From contig DATGID010000072.1 of assembly GCA_035307385.1 (NCBI GenBank), positions 124,001 to 188,000 on the forward strand: 64,000 nucleotides of DNA, given 5' to 3'. The notes under the pieces were generated by a model, which searched no databases, was not told where the DNA came from, and saw nothing but the letters and a program-made list of their open reading frames with translations. The position numbers were made by a program, and so were the translations under genes. This document shows, one piece after another, positions 1 through 9,677 of the stretch; the stretch's first letter is position 1, and every line of letters begins with the position of its first letter. Origin of the DNA: DATBHW01 sp035307385 (GTDB taxonomy: Bacteria > Chloroflexota > Ktedonobacteria > Ktedonobacterales > DATBGS01).

Positions 1-534
1 AAAGCCGCGGCGCGTGCCAATTGTGGGAATTAGCCAGAAGACCGGCACAAACGTTCCCACAATGCTGCCCAGCGTCGAAAGCATATAAATGCCGCCGCTG
101 CTGGAGCCAGCCTTCTGAAGCTCGGTCATCGTCAGGCGAATGGCAAACGGCGGCACCATCCCCAACAGCGTCACCGGCACGAAGAAAAGCAGCAACACCG
201 ATTCCAGCGAACCGGCCAGAATGCTCACATTGGCCTGGTTCAGCCCGATCACGCCCTGCTGTAAAATTGGCCCGCTGATAAACGGAATCAGCGCCATAAA
301 CACGGCGGCAATCAGCATCAGCAGCGCCAGCGCCCGTTCGGAGGGATAGCGATCAGCCAGACGACCGCCCAGGAAATAACCAACGCTGAGGTAGAGTAAG
401 ATCAGGCCGATCAGGTTCGCCCAGACCACCTGGGAGGTGCCAAAATAGGGGGCGAGCAGACGCGCAGCAAGCATCTCAATTGCCATGCCGACCACGCCGC
501 TGAGGAACACCAGGCTCAACACACGAATACGCAT
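1..534 (-). CDS. Spermidine synthase-like multi-pass membrane protein, N-terminal part (cut by window edge)
   Basis: Open reading frame running off the left edge; 178 codons of the N-terminus are present, from ATG at 534. The translation starts MRIRVLSLVFLSGVVGMAIE and continues with LAARLLAPYFGTSQVVWANL and GGRLADRYPSERALALL. This is the pattern of the membrane domain that precedes a spermidine/spermine synthase fold in fused MFS/spermidine-synthase-like proteins. At least four hydrophobic segments are visible. The catalytic aminopropyltransferase part, if present, lies outside the window, so the activity cannot be judged. A GTG/MFS transporter of another family is the main alternative. Confidence 0.7.
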   Translation of the reverse strand, partial: MRIRVLSLVFLSGVVGMAIEMLAARLLAPYFGTSQVVWANLIGLILLYLSVGYFLGGRLADRYPSERALALLMLIAAVFMALIPFISGPILQQGVIGLNQANVSILAGSLESVLLLFFVPVTLLGMVPPFAIRLTMTELQKAGSSSGGIYMLSTLGSIVGTFVPVFWLIPTIGTRRGF

Positions 535-674
535 CACATCGCTCTTCCAAAGGCGCACCGAAAGGACGCCATTTCCTCATCTGCGGAAGGGGCGCCAGTC
601 TTGCCACATGAACTGGCGCAGATATTATAACGCTTCTGGAGTTTTCCCGCTAGAGATCATCCACCCGTGGGAAA

Positions 675-1178
675 CTATCCATCTTCCGGCGTCTCCGCGT
701 CTTGGGCCTGTTCAGAGGGAAGGGCAGGCGCAAGAAAAATCGGGATTGTCTGCAATCCAGCCTGTGGGTCATGGCGAAAGGCAGCGATGCTCAGGCCGTC
801 TGTTACGGTGGTTTCTCCTGACGACCCGCGCCGCCCGGTAAACGAGGCGATCAACCATATCCAGGGAGAGTCTTGCAGGTTCTCCATATTGCCGGTATCA
901 ATGCCACTGGGATAAGGCGGGCCGCCAGGATGGCTGTGATAGACGCCCACAATGCGCTCGCCGTAGATCATATCGTGCTCCAGCAGTTCGACGCTGTCAA
1001 ACTCAAAGCGCACCGAGGAATTGCGCGTGTTGCGCAGCGGCAGCGCCTCATTGGCAATCCAATCGCCAGCCGGGGTCATCTCGCCAATGAGCAAGCCACA
1101 CGCCTCAATCCGTGGGCGCGCCAGCATGTCCTTGCGGATGGCTTGCCGCGCCTCTGTGCTCAAAATCACTTTTGCCAT
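675..1178 (-). CDS. JAMM/MPN-domain (Mov34/PAD-1 type) zinc metalloprotease-like protein
   Basis: 167 aa. A complete JAMM signature is visible: Glu in IEACGLLIGE near residue 26, and HSHPGGPPYPSGID, giving His-x-His-x7-Ser-x2-Asp. Proteins of this family cleave isopeptide or C-terminal bonds next to ubiquitin-like or sulfur-carrier proteins, and prokaryotic members often sit beside ThiS/MoaD-like genes. Here no ubiquitin-fold, MoeB or CysM gene is adjacent, so the substrate is unknown. The C-terminal 30 residues are acidic and low-complexity. It is transcribed away from the TPR gene at 1347. Confidence 0.85.
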   Translation of the reverse strand: MAKVILSTEARQAIRKDMLARPRIEACGLLIGEMTPAGDWIANEALPLRNTRNSSVRFEFDSVELLEHDMIYGERIVGVYHSHPGGPPYPSGIDTGNMENLQDSPWIWLIASFTGRRGSSGETTVTDGLSIAAFRHDPQAGLQTIPIFLAPALPSEQAQDAETPEDG

Positions 1179-1346
1179 ACGTTTCTTTCACCATCATCTT
1201 CGTTTCTGGTCGCCACCGTCATCCTACCGCGCCCAGCGGGCGGCGTCAACCGGCTGTTTCGCCAGAAGTCGAGTGTCCATGCTTATTTGGTCCTTCAAGG
1301 AAGCACGTGATACAATCACTTTCAGTCTGCGCAAAGGAGAGCGTCC

Positions 1347-3602
1347 ATGCCCAAGGAAACTCGTAAATCCCGAAAGACCTCTGGCCCCAAATCTCAGCCC
1401 GTTGTTCCCAGATCGCCGGATGCGTCGGCAGCGCCAGCCGTGCAAACGTTGCTTGACCAATTAGCTATCCTCTCGCAGCAACTGCGCCAGAGCAGCGAAC
1501 GGGCCGCCGCCTATCAAGCGCTCTCCTCCATCGACCAGCAGCCTGCCAACGTTGCGCTCGCATTTGCCCAGAGCCTGGGCGCCAGACGCGAGGGTGACGC
1601 TGCCGATGTCGCGCTGGCGCTGGCCGAACTAAGCCAGCATCAGGCGCTGCGCAAAGAAGCCCGCCGGGCGTTGGTGCGCCTGCGCTCCGTTGGTATCGCC
1701 CCCAGCTTCTCTGTTCCGACGAGCGAGGCCGCCGGGCCACAGCGACAACGCGCCTTCTACATGGGCTACGTGTCGCAGACCCGCGAGCAAGGCGAGATGC
1801 AGGTCGCGCTGGCCTGGTATGAGAATCAGACAGCAGGCGATGTGCGCGGGATGGTCTTTCTGCTTGAGTTCTGGCGCGATGGCGTCAAAGACTTCTATAT
1901 GACGGATGTGACGACCACCAGGCGCTTCCAACAAGACTTCTCCAAAAATAAACGCGCAGGCGAGCAAATAGACGTGCTGCCCTGCACGCTGGCCCAGGCA
2001 CGCCAGTTGATTCTGGAGGCGCTGGAGATCAACACCTGGCGCAAGACCTCGCTGCCCGACGCCTACAAACGCCACTATGCCACCATTCGCGACCTCTTGC
2101 TGAACGCCAGCATTCCTGAAGCGGAAAAACAGGACGTGCTGCGCGAAGGTGATCGCCCCTGGATTGCGCGCAGCCTGGAGTCCGAAGAACTGGTCGCCAA
2201 CGCGCTAGGCGCGTGGTCCTTTGGAGACTATGGCCTCTTCTACGACCTGCTGGCCGACGAGCACTCCTCGCGCCGCGCGCAAACACGCGCCGAATTTGTG
2301 CAACTGCGTCGCCAGTGGGCCGACGAAGCCGAACCGGCGGGCCTGCGCGTGCTGCTGCTCCGCGAGCAGCAGGCGGGTCAATTGCAATCGAGCCTGTGGG
2401 TGCCCACCGGCATTCGCACGGGCGGGCATAAAGATGTCGAGATGTTCTGGTCGATGCTCCTCAAAGACAGCCCGCTGGGCGGCCAGATGGAAGAATTGCC
2501 CATGGCAACCATCATCAACCGCGACACTGGCCGCCACTGGTACTGGACAGCCTATTCCCTCGTCCAGCAAGAGGGCGTCTGGCGCATCAGCCGCCAGCGC
2601 GACGAAGGGCTGCTGGCGCAAGGAGTGCCCATCCCTGACCTTCAGCAGCGGGTCAAAGACAAGACCGAAGAAGCCACCCAGATCGCACAGTCCAGGCCAA
2701 ACAGCGAAGAAGAAGCCGAAGAAGCCACCCGCAACCTGTTTGGTGCAGTGGCGACCTCGTTACATACCAATGACGCCTTGATCGCGCGCCTGCCCCTGGA
2801 CCGCGCGCCCTACGATCAGGCGGCGCTGGATGCGCGCTCCATCGGCCAGTATGAGCGCGCAGCAGCCTACTACCAAAGGATGCTTGACCGCTTCGGAGAC
2901 CGCCCCCGGCTGCTGACACAGCTTGGCATCATGCAATATCTGGCGGGCGAGCGCGACCTGCAAGAAGGCAATCAGGCTGGCGCGCAGCGCTGGTGGGACA
3001 GCGCCAGCGCCTCACTGGAGGAGGCGGTCACGCTTTCGCCAACAGCAGACACCTACCAGGCGCTGGCTGAACTGCGCCTGCGCGCAAACCGGCTGGAAGA
3101 GGCCGAGCAACTCATCCGCCAGGCACTGGAACTGGACGACACCCGCGCCGAACGCTGGGGGCAACTCGGCAGCATTCAGATGAACCGCAACGATGCCCGC
3201 GCCGCGCTCGAAAGCTTTCAGCAAGCCGCTCAGCGCAGCCCGGACCTGCCGGGCATCCAGTTCCACATTGGCCGCGCATATCGCGCCCTCGGCGAACTTG
3301 AAAACGCACGCCTGGCCTACGAAGAGGCCATCCGGCGCAACCCCAACGACACCGAGGCATATAACAACATAGCGGCGCTGCTGGAAGAGCAAGACCCGGC
3401 GCAGGCAATCACCATGGTCGAGCGCGCCGTGGCCCTCGCGCCCAATGTCGCGCTCTATCACGCCAACCTGGCCGCGCTGCTGCTGAAAACGGGGGCAACC
3501 AAGCGAGGCAAAGCCGAACTGGAGGTTGCCGAGCGACTCGAACCCTCTAATCCAATCGTGCGTCAGGTGCGAGCCTTTGCCAAAAGCCTGAAGATATCGT
3601 GA
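1347..3602 (+). CDS. TPR-repeat protein with an uncharacterised N-terminal region
   Basis: 751 aa; start ATG behind AAAGGAG. The N-terminus is basic and Ser/Pro-rich, followed by alpha-helical repeats (about residues 30-110, HEAT-like in appearance) and a middle region starting near QRAFYMGYVSQTREQGEMQV that I do not recognise. From about residue 490 to the end there are several tetratricopeptide repeats, for example AAAYYQRMLDRFGDRPRLL, EEAEQLIRQALELDDTRAER and AIRRNPNDTEAYNNIAALL. No signal peptide or membrane segment is evident, so it is probably a cytoplasmic scaffold. Partner proteins cannot be inferred from the neighbours. Confidence 0.8.
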   Translation: MPKETRKSRKTSGPKSQPVVPRSPDASAAPAVQTLLDQLAILSQQLRQSSERAAAYQALSSIDQQPANVALAFAQSLGARREGDAADVALALAELSQHQALRKEARRALVRLRSVGIAPSFSVPTSEAAGPQRQRAFYMGYVSQTREQGEMQVALAWYENQTAGDVRGMVFLLEFWRDGVKDFYMTDVTTTRRFQQDFSKNKRAGEQIDVLPCTLAQARQLILEALEINTWRKTSLPDAYKRHYATIRDLLLNASIPEAEKQDVLREGDRPWIARSLESEELVANALGAWSFGDYGLFYDLLADEHSSRRAQTRAEFVQLRRQWADEAEPAGLRVLLLREQQAGQLQSSLWVPTGIRTGGHKDVEMFWSMLLKDSPLGGQMEELPMATIINRDTGRHWYWTAYSLVQQEGVWRISRQRDEGLLAQGVPIPDLQQRVKDKTEEATQIAQSRPNSEEEAEEATRNLFGAVATSLHTNDALIARLPLDRAPYDQAALDARSIGQYERAAAYYQRMLDRFGDRPRLLTQLGIMQYLAGERDLQEGNQAGAQRWWDSASASLEEAVTLSPTADTYQALAELRLRANRLEEAEQLIRQALELDDTRAERWGQLGSIQMNRNDARAALESFQQAAQRSPDLPGIQFHIGRAYRALGELENARLAYEEAIRRNPNDTEAYNNIAALLEEQDPAQAITMVERAVALAPNVALYHANLAALLLKTGATKRGKAELEVAERLEPSNPIVRQVRAFAKSLKIS

Positions 3603-3611
3603 GACCTCGGG

Positions 3612-4805
3612 TCAGTGCTCTTCTAACGCCGCAGCTTCCCTGGCGTGGTCGTGCAAGAGCGCGTTGGCCGAGGCAATCACATCAGCAGCGGGGATGGCTT
3701 TCAAGCAGCGCCGCGAATGGCAGAGATTGACCTGCCAGGGCGGGCGATTGCCGACAAAATGGAAGCAGGGGCTGCATGGCAGGTCGCGATGCGCCGCAAC
3801 AAAGCGAAAGCCGGGCTGGCCGACGGGGTGAAACTGCTGGATGTTGGAAGGTCCAAAGATGCCGATGGCCGCTGTCCCAACGGCCCCGGCCATATGCAGG
3901 GGGCAGGAATCGTTGCCGATAAAGAGCGTGCTGGCCTCAATCAACGCTGCTGTCTGCTTCAGGGTGGTCATGCCGGTGGTGTCCAATGGCGTGACGGGAA
4001 GCTGGGCCGCGATGGCTTCTGCCAGCGATTTATCCGTCGGCCCGCCCACAATCACGATTTTCGCCTGATACTGCTCCATCAGGCCCCGCGCCACTTCCGC
4101 GAAGCGGTCAGTAGACCACTGCTTGCGCCGTTGAAAACCCTCGCCGCCCGGGTGCATCGTTACCACCACATCATGGGGCGTGATGCCCGCCTTGCGCAGA
4201 ATTGAGCGCGCCGCAGCACGATCTTTCCCGCTGAGATACAGGCGCGGCGTGCGCTCCGCTGCCTCGGTTGGGAGCGGCGCTCCGGCCTGATGAGCCACAT
4301 CCAGATAGCGATCAATGGCGTGGCCGGAAAGGTATTTTTCATCGCGCGTGGGGCGCAGCCACCAGTAACGCGGCAGAGGAAAATCGACATGTTTGCTGCT
4401 GCCGCTGATGCTCGTCAGCACCTGGCCCAGCGTCGAAAAGTTCACGATCACATCAAATTGCTCGCGGCGCATCTGGTAGAGCACCCGCGCCACCCGTCCC
4501 CACTCCAGGCCAGCGCCGGGGGGATTGACCACCACCAGCGCGTCAAGATCAGGATTGCCTTCGATAATGCCAAAATTGCTGCGATTGGTCAGGCCAACGA
4601 TCCGTGCGGAAGGAAAACGCTTGCGCAGCGCGTACAGAGCAGGGGTCGCCAGAAGCGTATCGCCAAGAGGGCAGAGCAGGGTCACCAGAATCTTATGTGG
4701 CTCTCCAGGCACGGGCAACGCTTCGCGCACGCCGCCAATATCCAGAAGGCGTTGGGATGGCTCCAGAGACGCAATACTTGCCAATATACTGGAAGAACGA
4801 TCCAT
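3612..4805 (-). CDS. Glycosyltransferase family 9 (heptosyltransferase-like)
   Basis: 397 aa; ATG behind AGGGG. GT9 hallmarks are present: LLCPLGDTLLATPALYALRK (glycine/acceptor side), MHPGGEGFQRRKQWS, IVIVGGPTDK and FIGNDSCPLHMAGAVGTAAI followed by FGPSN (nucleotide-sugar binding side). The family transfers ADP-heptose or related sugars to LPS core in Gram-negatives; in a lineage without classical LPS the role is more likely glycosylation of another envelope polymer or glycolipid. It converges with the TPR gene, with only 9 bases between the two ends. Confidence 0.85.
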   Translation of the reverse strand: MDRSSSILASIASLEPSQRLLDIGGVREALPVPGEPHKILVTLLCPLGDTLLATPALYALRKRFPSARIVGLTNRSNFGIIEGNPDLDALVVVNPPGAGLEWGRVARVLYQMRREQFDVIVNFSTLGQVLTSISGSSKHVDFPLPRYWWLRPTRDEKYLSGHAIDRYLDVAHQAGAPLPTEAAERTPRLYLSGKDRAAARSILRKAGITPHDVVVTMHPGGEGFQRRKQWSTDRFAEVARGLMEQYQAKIVIVGGPTDKSLAEAIAAQLPVTPLDTTGMTTLKQTAALIEASTLFIGNDSCPLHMAGAVGTAAIGIFGPSNIQQFHPVGQPGFRFVAAHRDLPCSPCFHFVGNRPPWQVNLCHSRRCLKAIPAADVIASANALLHDHAREAAALEEH

Positions 4806-4888
4806 AAAACCCCTACCTCGCTCTTATGAAAAATCTGCGCCAGGATAGCACGGGTGGCAGACTACGCCGCCTGCCTTGACTGAATGGA

Positions 4889-6340
4889 TCACTTCTGCAT
4901 GTTGCTGGGAAGCAGCGATTCAAGTTCCGGCTCATATACTTCTGCCTCTTCGCCAGACGCCTTTGCCGATGGTATCAAACGCTTCTGTGCAAACTGAGCA
5001 CCAACACGCGCGTCAAGCAAGACGCTCAGCAGCCCACCCACAAAGACCATACCCGCCAACACCCACATCACCGTCGCCATACCATACAGATCAGCAATAC
5101 CGCCGATAAACAAAATCACCGGGATAGAAGCCGCGTTATAGAGAATCGATTGCAGCGAAAGCACGCGCCCCTTGAAGGTATCAGGCGTGTGCTCTTGAAT
5201 CAGCGTCAGCGCCGGGATATTCATCAAATCCAGTTCACACCCCAACGCAAAGATCAGCGCCATAATGATGACCAGAAACGGCAAGTCGTTGTACCAGCGC
5301 GCCGGGTCCATATCCTGGGCCACCTGCTGGGAGACGACCAGCAAAATGCTGGTCACGCTTAGGCCAATAATGCCGATGCTGATGCTGCGTGCCTTGCCCA
5401 GTCGCTTGACCACGCGCGGCATCAAGGCCGAGCCAACCACCAGCCCCACGCCAGCCGGAACAAAGACCAGCGCCGCATTGGCGGGCGGGCGATTCAACAG
5501 CGCCTCAGCAAACTTCGGAGCAAGCTGCCCGATGACCAGCAGCAGGATGTTGCCAAACGAAAGCTGGAGCAAAGCAATCAGCAAGCGTCGATCACGATAG
5601 ACAAAGCGCCAGCTTTCCCCAATCTCCCCGAGCATTTGTCTGAGCAAGGCCACCTCTGCCTTCGCGCCCTGTTTCTTGCGCCTCACGGCAAAGAAGCGGT
5701 TTGGCAGCAGGAACGTCAGCACAGCGCAGAGAAAGAAGGCCAGACCGATTACCAGATAGAGCACCTGGACGGGATTCAGGGTCGCCGCGCCTGGACCCAG
5801 CGAAAGCGTCAGCGAAGAGACAACGTTGAGCACCACCGGCCCCAACACCACAAATCCCAGCGCCTGCGCCAGCGTGAAAGTGATATTAAACAGCGAAAGC
5901 GCGTTCACCAGTTCCCGTTCATCGACGAGCAGCGGAATCGCCGCGCCCTCGGCGGGAGTAAAGAACTGGCTGATGATGGCACTCACAAACGTGAGAATAT
6001 AGATAGGCAGCACATCGTGCGGGTCCACCATCAAATTGACGACAAACCCCAACGCGCAGAAGCCGCGCAACAGATTACTCAGCCAGAGGACGTGCCGCCG
6101 ATTGAAGCGATCAACCAGAATCCCGGCAGGAATGCCGAAGAGCACGGCAGGCAGGCTAAATGAGATGATTGCCAGGCCGATCAGCGTCGAAGAGCCGGTC
6201 ACCTCGGCAATCAGGACCAGTAATCCATAATTCGCAGCGTTCTGGATCGTTTGCGATATAAGCTGGGCCAACCAGAGCCGCAGAAAAAAGCGATTCCGCA
6301 GCAGGCTGCGATAGCCCACCTGCGGCGATACAGTTGTCAT
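4889..6340 (-). CDS. MFS transporter, DHA3/MFS_3-type exporter
   Basis: 483 aa with about 12 hydrophobic segments. FFLRLWLAQLISQTIQNAAN near the start and GIPAGILVDRFNRRHVLWLS around residue 75 are typical of MFS_3 drug or siderophore exporters (loop 2-3 motif with DRxxRR). It contains an approximately 20-residue cytoplasmic insert after TM6 (RRKKQGAKAEVALLRQMLGE). A related gene lies at 22713-24263. Start ATG behind GGGGAA. Substrate unknown; no regulator is adjacent. Confidence 0.85.
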   Translation of the reverse strand: MTTVSPQVGYRSLLRNRFFLRLWLAQLISQTIQNAANYGLLVLIAEVTGSSTLIGLAIISFSLPAVLFGIPAGILVDRFNRRHVLWLSNLLRGFCALGFVVNLMVDPHDVLPIYILTFVSAIISQFFTPAEGAAIPLLVDERELVNALSLFNITFTLAQALGFVVLGPVVLNVVSSLTLSLGPGAATLNPVQVLYLVIGLAFFLCAVLTFLLPNRFFAVRRKKQGAKAEVALLRQMLGEIGESWRFVYRDRRLLIALLQLSFGNILLLVIGQLAPKFAEALLNRPPANAALVFVPAGVGLVVGSALMPRVVKRLGKARSISIGIIGLSVTSILLVVSQQVAQDMDPARWYNDLPFLVIIMALIFALGCELDLMNIPALTLIQEHTPDTFKGRVLSLQSILYNAASIPVILFIGGIADLYGMATVMWVLAGMVFVGGLLSVLLDARVGAQFAQKRLIPSAKASGEEAEVYEPELESLLPSNMQK

Positions 6341-6480
6341 GCATTCCCCAAACTACGCCAGTCAAAGAGTACCCCGATTGGCAACCAGCAGCATCCACCA
6401 CTACACAAATCGATTAACCCGGCTCTCTGGTCACATAACTTGCCCAGCCGCAGGCAAAGGCTACCTCTTGGACGCCAGGT

Positions 6481-6705
6481 TTATTCATTATCCGCAGCCG
6501 CCTGGCTCGGGGCCTCAGCGTGGCTGAGAATCTGCTTCAAGCGGCGCTCAACCTCGCTTCTGGGCAACATGACACGCCGCCCACAGCCCTCACACTTGAG
6601 GCCAATATCAGCGCCCAGGCGTATCACCAGCCAATCATAGCTGCCACAGGGGTGTGGCTTGCGCAGCCGGATACGATCATGCAGCGCCAGGGGAACAAAT
6701 TTCAT
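6481..6705 (-). CDS. DUF951-type small protein with CxxC motif
   Basis: 74 aa from the chosen ATG at 6705, which is preceded by AAAGGA at a good distance; the frame is open 10 codons further upstream. The sequence KFVPLALHDRIRLRKPHPCG, DWLVIRLGADIGLKCEGCGR and RVMLPRSEVERR matches the short basic DUF951 family often found near ychF/ribosome-associated genes in Firmicutes and relatives. One CxxC (CEGC) plus an upstream Cys suggests metal binding. Function is unknown; an RNA- or ribosome-related role is only an inference from family context. Confidence 0.75.
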   Translation of the reverse strand: MKFVPLALHDRIRLRKPHPCGSYDWLVIRLGADIGLKCEGCGRRVMLPRSEVERRLKQILSHAEAPSQAAADNE

Positions 6706-6741
6706 AGCACATATCCTTTTCCGCGCCCGCAGCACGTGCGC

Positions 6742-7458
6742 TCAATACGCATGGTGTGGCTCGGAGTGACGATGGTCAGGCACAGCCGGAACCGGCTGGC
6801 TATACAGGCCATGCGCCAGAATATAGGCTTCGACGGCGTCGGGCACCTGATAGCGAATGGGGCGATGTGTCGCCACCCGCTGGCGCAGATCACTGGAACT
6901 GATCGCCATTTGCGGCGCTTCCAGCGGCACCAGGCGCTCTTTGATGCCCGGCACGGCAGCTTCTAGCGATGTCAGATAGTGTGGGTCAAGCTGATAGCCG
7001 GGCCGATGCACAGCCACCAACGTGTCGGCCTGCTGCACCACGCCTGCCGGATCGTGCCAGGTGAGCAGGTCATCCAGCATATCCCAACCAAGCACAAAAG
7101 CGATGGAGGTCGCTGGCCCCCATGCTTCGCGCAAAAGCCGCAGCGTATCGACCGTGTAGGAGGGGCCAGGGCGTTCCAGGTCCACCAGCGAGATCGCAAA
7201 AGACGGATTGCCCGCAATCGCCAGTTCCACCATACGCTGCCGATGATGCGCCGGGGTAATCGAATGGTCGCGCTTATGCGGCGGGTCACCCGCAGGCAGA
7301 AAATAGAGCGTGTCCAGATGGAGCGCGACCACCACTTCCTGTGCAATAATCAGATGCCCGATATGAATGGGGTCAAATGTTCCGCCCAACACGCCAACAT
7401 GTCGCTTGATCGAGCGTAAGCGTTCCGGGGTTCGCGCTACAGACCGGGGAGATCGCAC
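6742..7458 (-). CDS. nadD: Nicotinate-nucleotide adenylyltransferase
   Basis: 238 aa from a GTG at 7458. Transfers AMP from ATP to nicotinate mononucleotide in NAD synthesis. The nucleotidyltransferase signature VGVLGGTFDPIHIGHL with the (H/T)xGH element is at residues 22-37, and the MAISSSDLRQRV element (family ISSTxIR) near residue 190. Homologues usually begin a few residues before VGVLGG, so the first 18 residues may be overcalled. It follows mscS by 34 bases on the same strand and precedes the DUF951 gene, so all three may be cotranscribed. Confidence 0.9.
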   Translation of the reverse strand: MRSPRSVARTPERLRSIKRHVGVLGGTFDPIHIGHLIIAQEVVVALHLDTLYFLPAGDPPHKRDHSITPAHHRQRMVELAIAGNPSFAISLVDLERPGPSYTVDTLRLLREAWGPATSIAFVLGWDMLDDLLTWHDPAGVVQQADTLVAVHRPGYQLDPHYLTSLEAAVPGIKERLVPLEAPQMAISSSDLRQRVATHRPIRYQVPDAVEAYILAHGLYSQPVPAVPDHRHSEPHHAY

Positions 7459-7492
7459 AGTTTCTTACCATTCCCTTCACTTCTGGCGGCGC

Positions 7493-8578
7493 TTATGCCG
7501 TTCCAACCATGCCAGGAATGGACACCTCTGCTCCTGGCAGCACGCGCTTTACATGAAACAGCGCGGAGGAGAGGACATCCAGTCGCTCAGTGGGAACCCA
7601 GAAATGCACCAGCAGTGTTAGCTTCTGGTCGACGGCGCTGCTCACTCTGATCTCTGGCGGCGGGTCTTCCAGAATACCATCGACGGTCTTGAGGGCTTCC
7701 AGAATAGCCGCCTCTCCTGCTTCTGTCGTCTTTTCCTCTTCCGGCAAGACCACAGTCAGCGCGGCGCGCCGCCGACGATAGGCCGAGTTATTGGTGACCG
7801 CTGAGCTAAACAAAATGCCGTTCGGAATGAGCACCTGCTCACCACCCACCGTGCGCAGCGTCGTCACGCGCATGTGGATATCTTCGACCGTTCCCTCATA
7901 CGTCTGAACCGAAATCTCATCGCCAATGCGGAAAGGCCGCTCGATCAGCAGATAGACACCAGCCACCAGATTTTTGAGCAGGTCTTGCAGCGAAAAGGTC
8001 AAGGCAACAGTGACGGCTCCCAGCACCGTCACCGGAACAGCGAGTTCCACATTCCAGACCGCCAGCACAATCAGCAGGCCCACACCCAGCGCGCAGAAAT
8101 AGATAGAGCGGCTCACCAGCACGCTCAGGTTAATATCAACCCTGGTGCGCGCCAGGTTGCGCATCGAGGCCCGCTGCAACACGCGCCCCACGGTCAGCAT
8201 CAAGGCCAGCACCAGCAGCGTCAGCCCAACATTGCGAGCAACGCCCGGAGCCTCGTGGGCAAGCTGCGTCAGCAGCGCGCGTTGGTAGCCGTTAATACCC
8301 CAGATGCCAGCAATCAGCAGCAAGCCCAGGCCAAGCAAACTAAAATAGGCTATCCGGCCCAGCAGCCTGCCCCAGATATCATTCGGCCCGGCGTGCAGGC
8401 TTTCGGTTGTGACCCTTCGCAAGCTGCGCGCTAGCCGCAGGCACACCACTGCAACCAGGAGCGAGCCACCAAGCTGCACGCCAAAAAGTATCGGCTGAGC
8501 CTGGATATAATCAACAATTCCGGATATGAGCGGCACATCAGCAATGCCCGCTCCGCTCGCAGCAACTGAATAATGCAC
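7493..8578 (-). CDS. MscS-family mechanosensitive ion channel
   Basis: 361 aa; GTG start behind GGAGGGGAAT. Three to four N-terminal membrane segments are followed by the MscS pore/beta domain: VTVLGAVTVALTFSLQDLLK (TM3 pore helix with its Gly/Ala pattern), AGVYLLIERPFRIGDEISVQ, GTVEDIHMRVTTLRTVGGEQ and VLIPNGILFSS. The C-terminal alpha/beta domain follows. Expected role: release of small solutes on hypo-osmotic shock, in the cytoplasmic membrane. Convincing family assignment. Confidence 0.92.
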   Translation of the reverse strand: MHYSVAASGAGIADVPLISGIVDYIQAQPILFGVQLGGSLLVAVVCLRLARSLRRVTTESLHAGPNDIWGRLLGRIAYFSLLGLGLLLIAGIWGINGYQRALLTQLAHEAPGVARNVGLTLLVLALMLTVGRVLQRASMRNLARTRVDINLSVLVSRSIYFCALGVGLLIVLAVWNVELAVPVTVLGAVTVALTFSLQDLLKNLVAGVYLLIERPFRIGDEISVQTYEGTVEDIHMRVTTLRTVGGEQVLIPNGILFSSAVTNNSAYRRRRAALTVVLPEEEKTTEAGEAAILEALKTVDGILEDPPPEIRVSSAVDQKLTLLVHFWVPTERLDVLSSALFHVKRVLPGAEVSIPGMVGTA

Positions 8579-8659
8579 CAGAGATTCCCCTCCAGCGTCA
8601 TTATATCACAGCGTCACGCTGGCCCCGGTCTGGCGCGGCCCACTCGTTTCCTTGAGCGC

Positions 8660-9619
8660 TCAGCCTATCTCAACCGGTCCGGCGGCCACACTTCGCAGAC
8701 GCTCTAGCTCACAGGAAGCCAGCAGTTCACGGGCGTTCATCGTCTCGCCCGGTTGGCACAGTCCACAACTCGCAGCCAGCGCGCCTATCACCCGCTCAGC
8801 CGGAATGCCAGCCGAGCGCAGCGCCCCCACGCCAGCGGCACGCTCGCGCTTCGCCAGCCGCGCCCCCTGCGCGTCGACCACCAGCGGCACATGTCCAAAG
8901 CTGGGCACGGCAAAGCCCAGCGCCTCAAAGAGCGCGATCTGGCGGGCTGTGGAACTGAGCAGGTCTGCGCCGCGCACCACCTGGGTCGTCTGCATCAAAC
9001 CATCATCCACCACCACAGCCAACTGATAGGCCGGGATGCCGTCGCTGCGCGATACGATAAAATCCCCTACCGCCTGGGCGACGTTTTGCGCCACCGGACC
9101 AGCCACCAGATCGACAAACGCCAGCAGCCGATCTGGCGCGCGAAAGCGCACGCAGGGGCGTCGACCCTCCGCCTCGCGCGCTTTTCGCTCGGCAGCGCTC
9201 AGATTTCGGCATGTGCCAGGATAGCGTGGCCCGTCATCACCTGCGCCCTGGGGAGCGCTCGCAGCCCGCGCCACCTCGGCGCGGCTGCAATAGCAGGGAT
9301 AGACGAGATCAGCCGTGCGCAGCTTCGCCAGATAGGCATCATAGGTAGCCTGGCGCTCGCTTTGCAGATAAGGGGCAAACGGTCCGCCGCAATCGGGGCC
9401 TTCATCCCAATCCAATCCCAACCAGCGCAAATCTTCCAGCATCTGCGCTGCCGCGCCTGGGCGCACGCGAGGCCGGTCCAAGTCCTCCACGCGCAAGACA
9501 AATGTGCCGCCCGCCTGGCGAGCAAAGAGCCAGGCCAGCAGAGCCGTGCGCACGTTCCCCAGATGCAAATCCCCAGTGGGGCTGGGAGCATAGCGTCCCC
9601 GAACAGACGAAGCATTCAT
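8660..9619 (-). CDS. gluQ: Glutamyl-Q tRNA(Asp) synthetase
   Basis: 319 aa, the length of GluQRS, which is a GluRS catalytic core lacking the anticodon-binding domain. RYAPSPTGDLHLGNVRTALL carries the HIGH-like signature at residues 9-28; the zinc site CYCSRAEV followed by YPGTC is present. The KMSKS loop is degenerate (LAKRERAAGV). The enzyme attaches glutamate to the queuosine base in tRNA-Asp and does not charge a tRNA CCA end. This implies the organism has Q-modified tRNA, which fits the queuosine-salvage gene at 59520-60575. Start ATG has no clear Shine-Dalgarno. Confidence 0.9.
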   Translation of the reverse strand: MNASSVRGRYAPSPTGDLHLGNVRTALLAWLFARQAGGTFVLRVEDLDRPRVRPGAAAQMLEDLRWLGLDWDEGPDCGGPFAPYLQSERQATYDAYLAKLRTADLVYPCYCSRAEVARAASAPQGAGDDGPRYPGTCRNLSAAERKAREAEGRRPCVRFRAPDRLLAFVDLVAGPVAQNVAQAVGDFIVSRSDGIPAYQLAVVVDDGLMQTTQVVRGADLLSSTARQIALFEALGFAVPSFGHVPLVVDAQGARLAKRERAAGVGALRSAGIPAERVIGALAASCGLCQPGETMNARELLASCELERLRSVAAGPVEIG

Positions 9620-9677
9620 GGCTATAAGAATAGAGCGGTAGGCTTCCGCAGTGAGAGAGCGCAGCGGTGTGCCTGGC

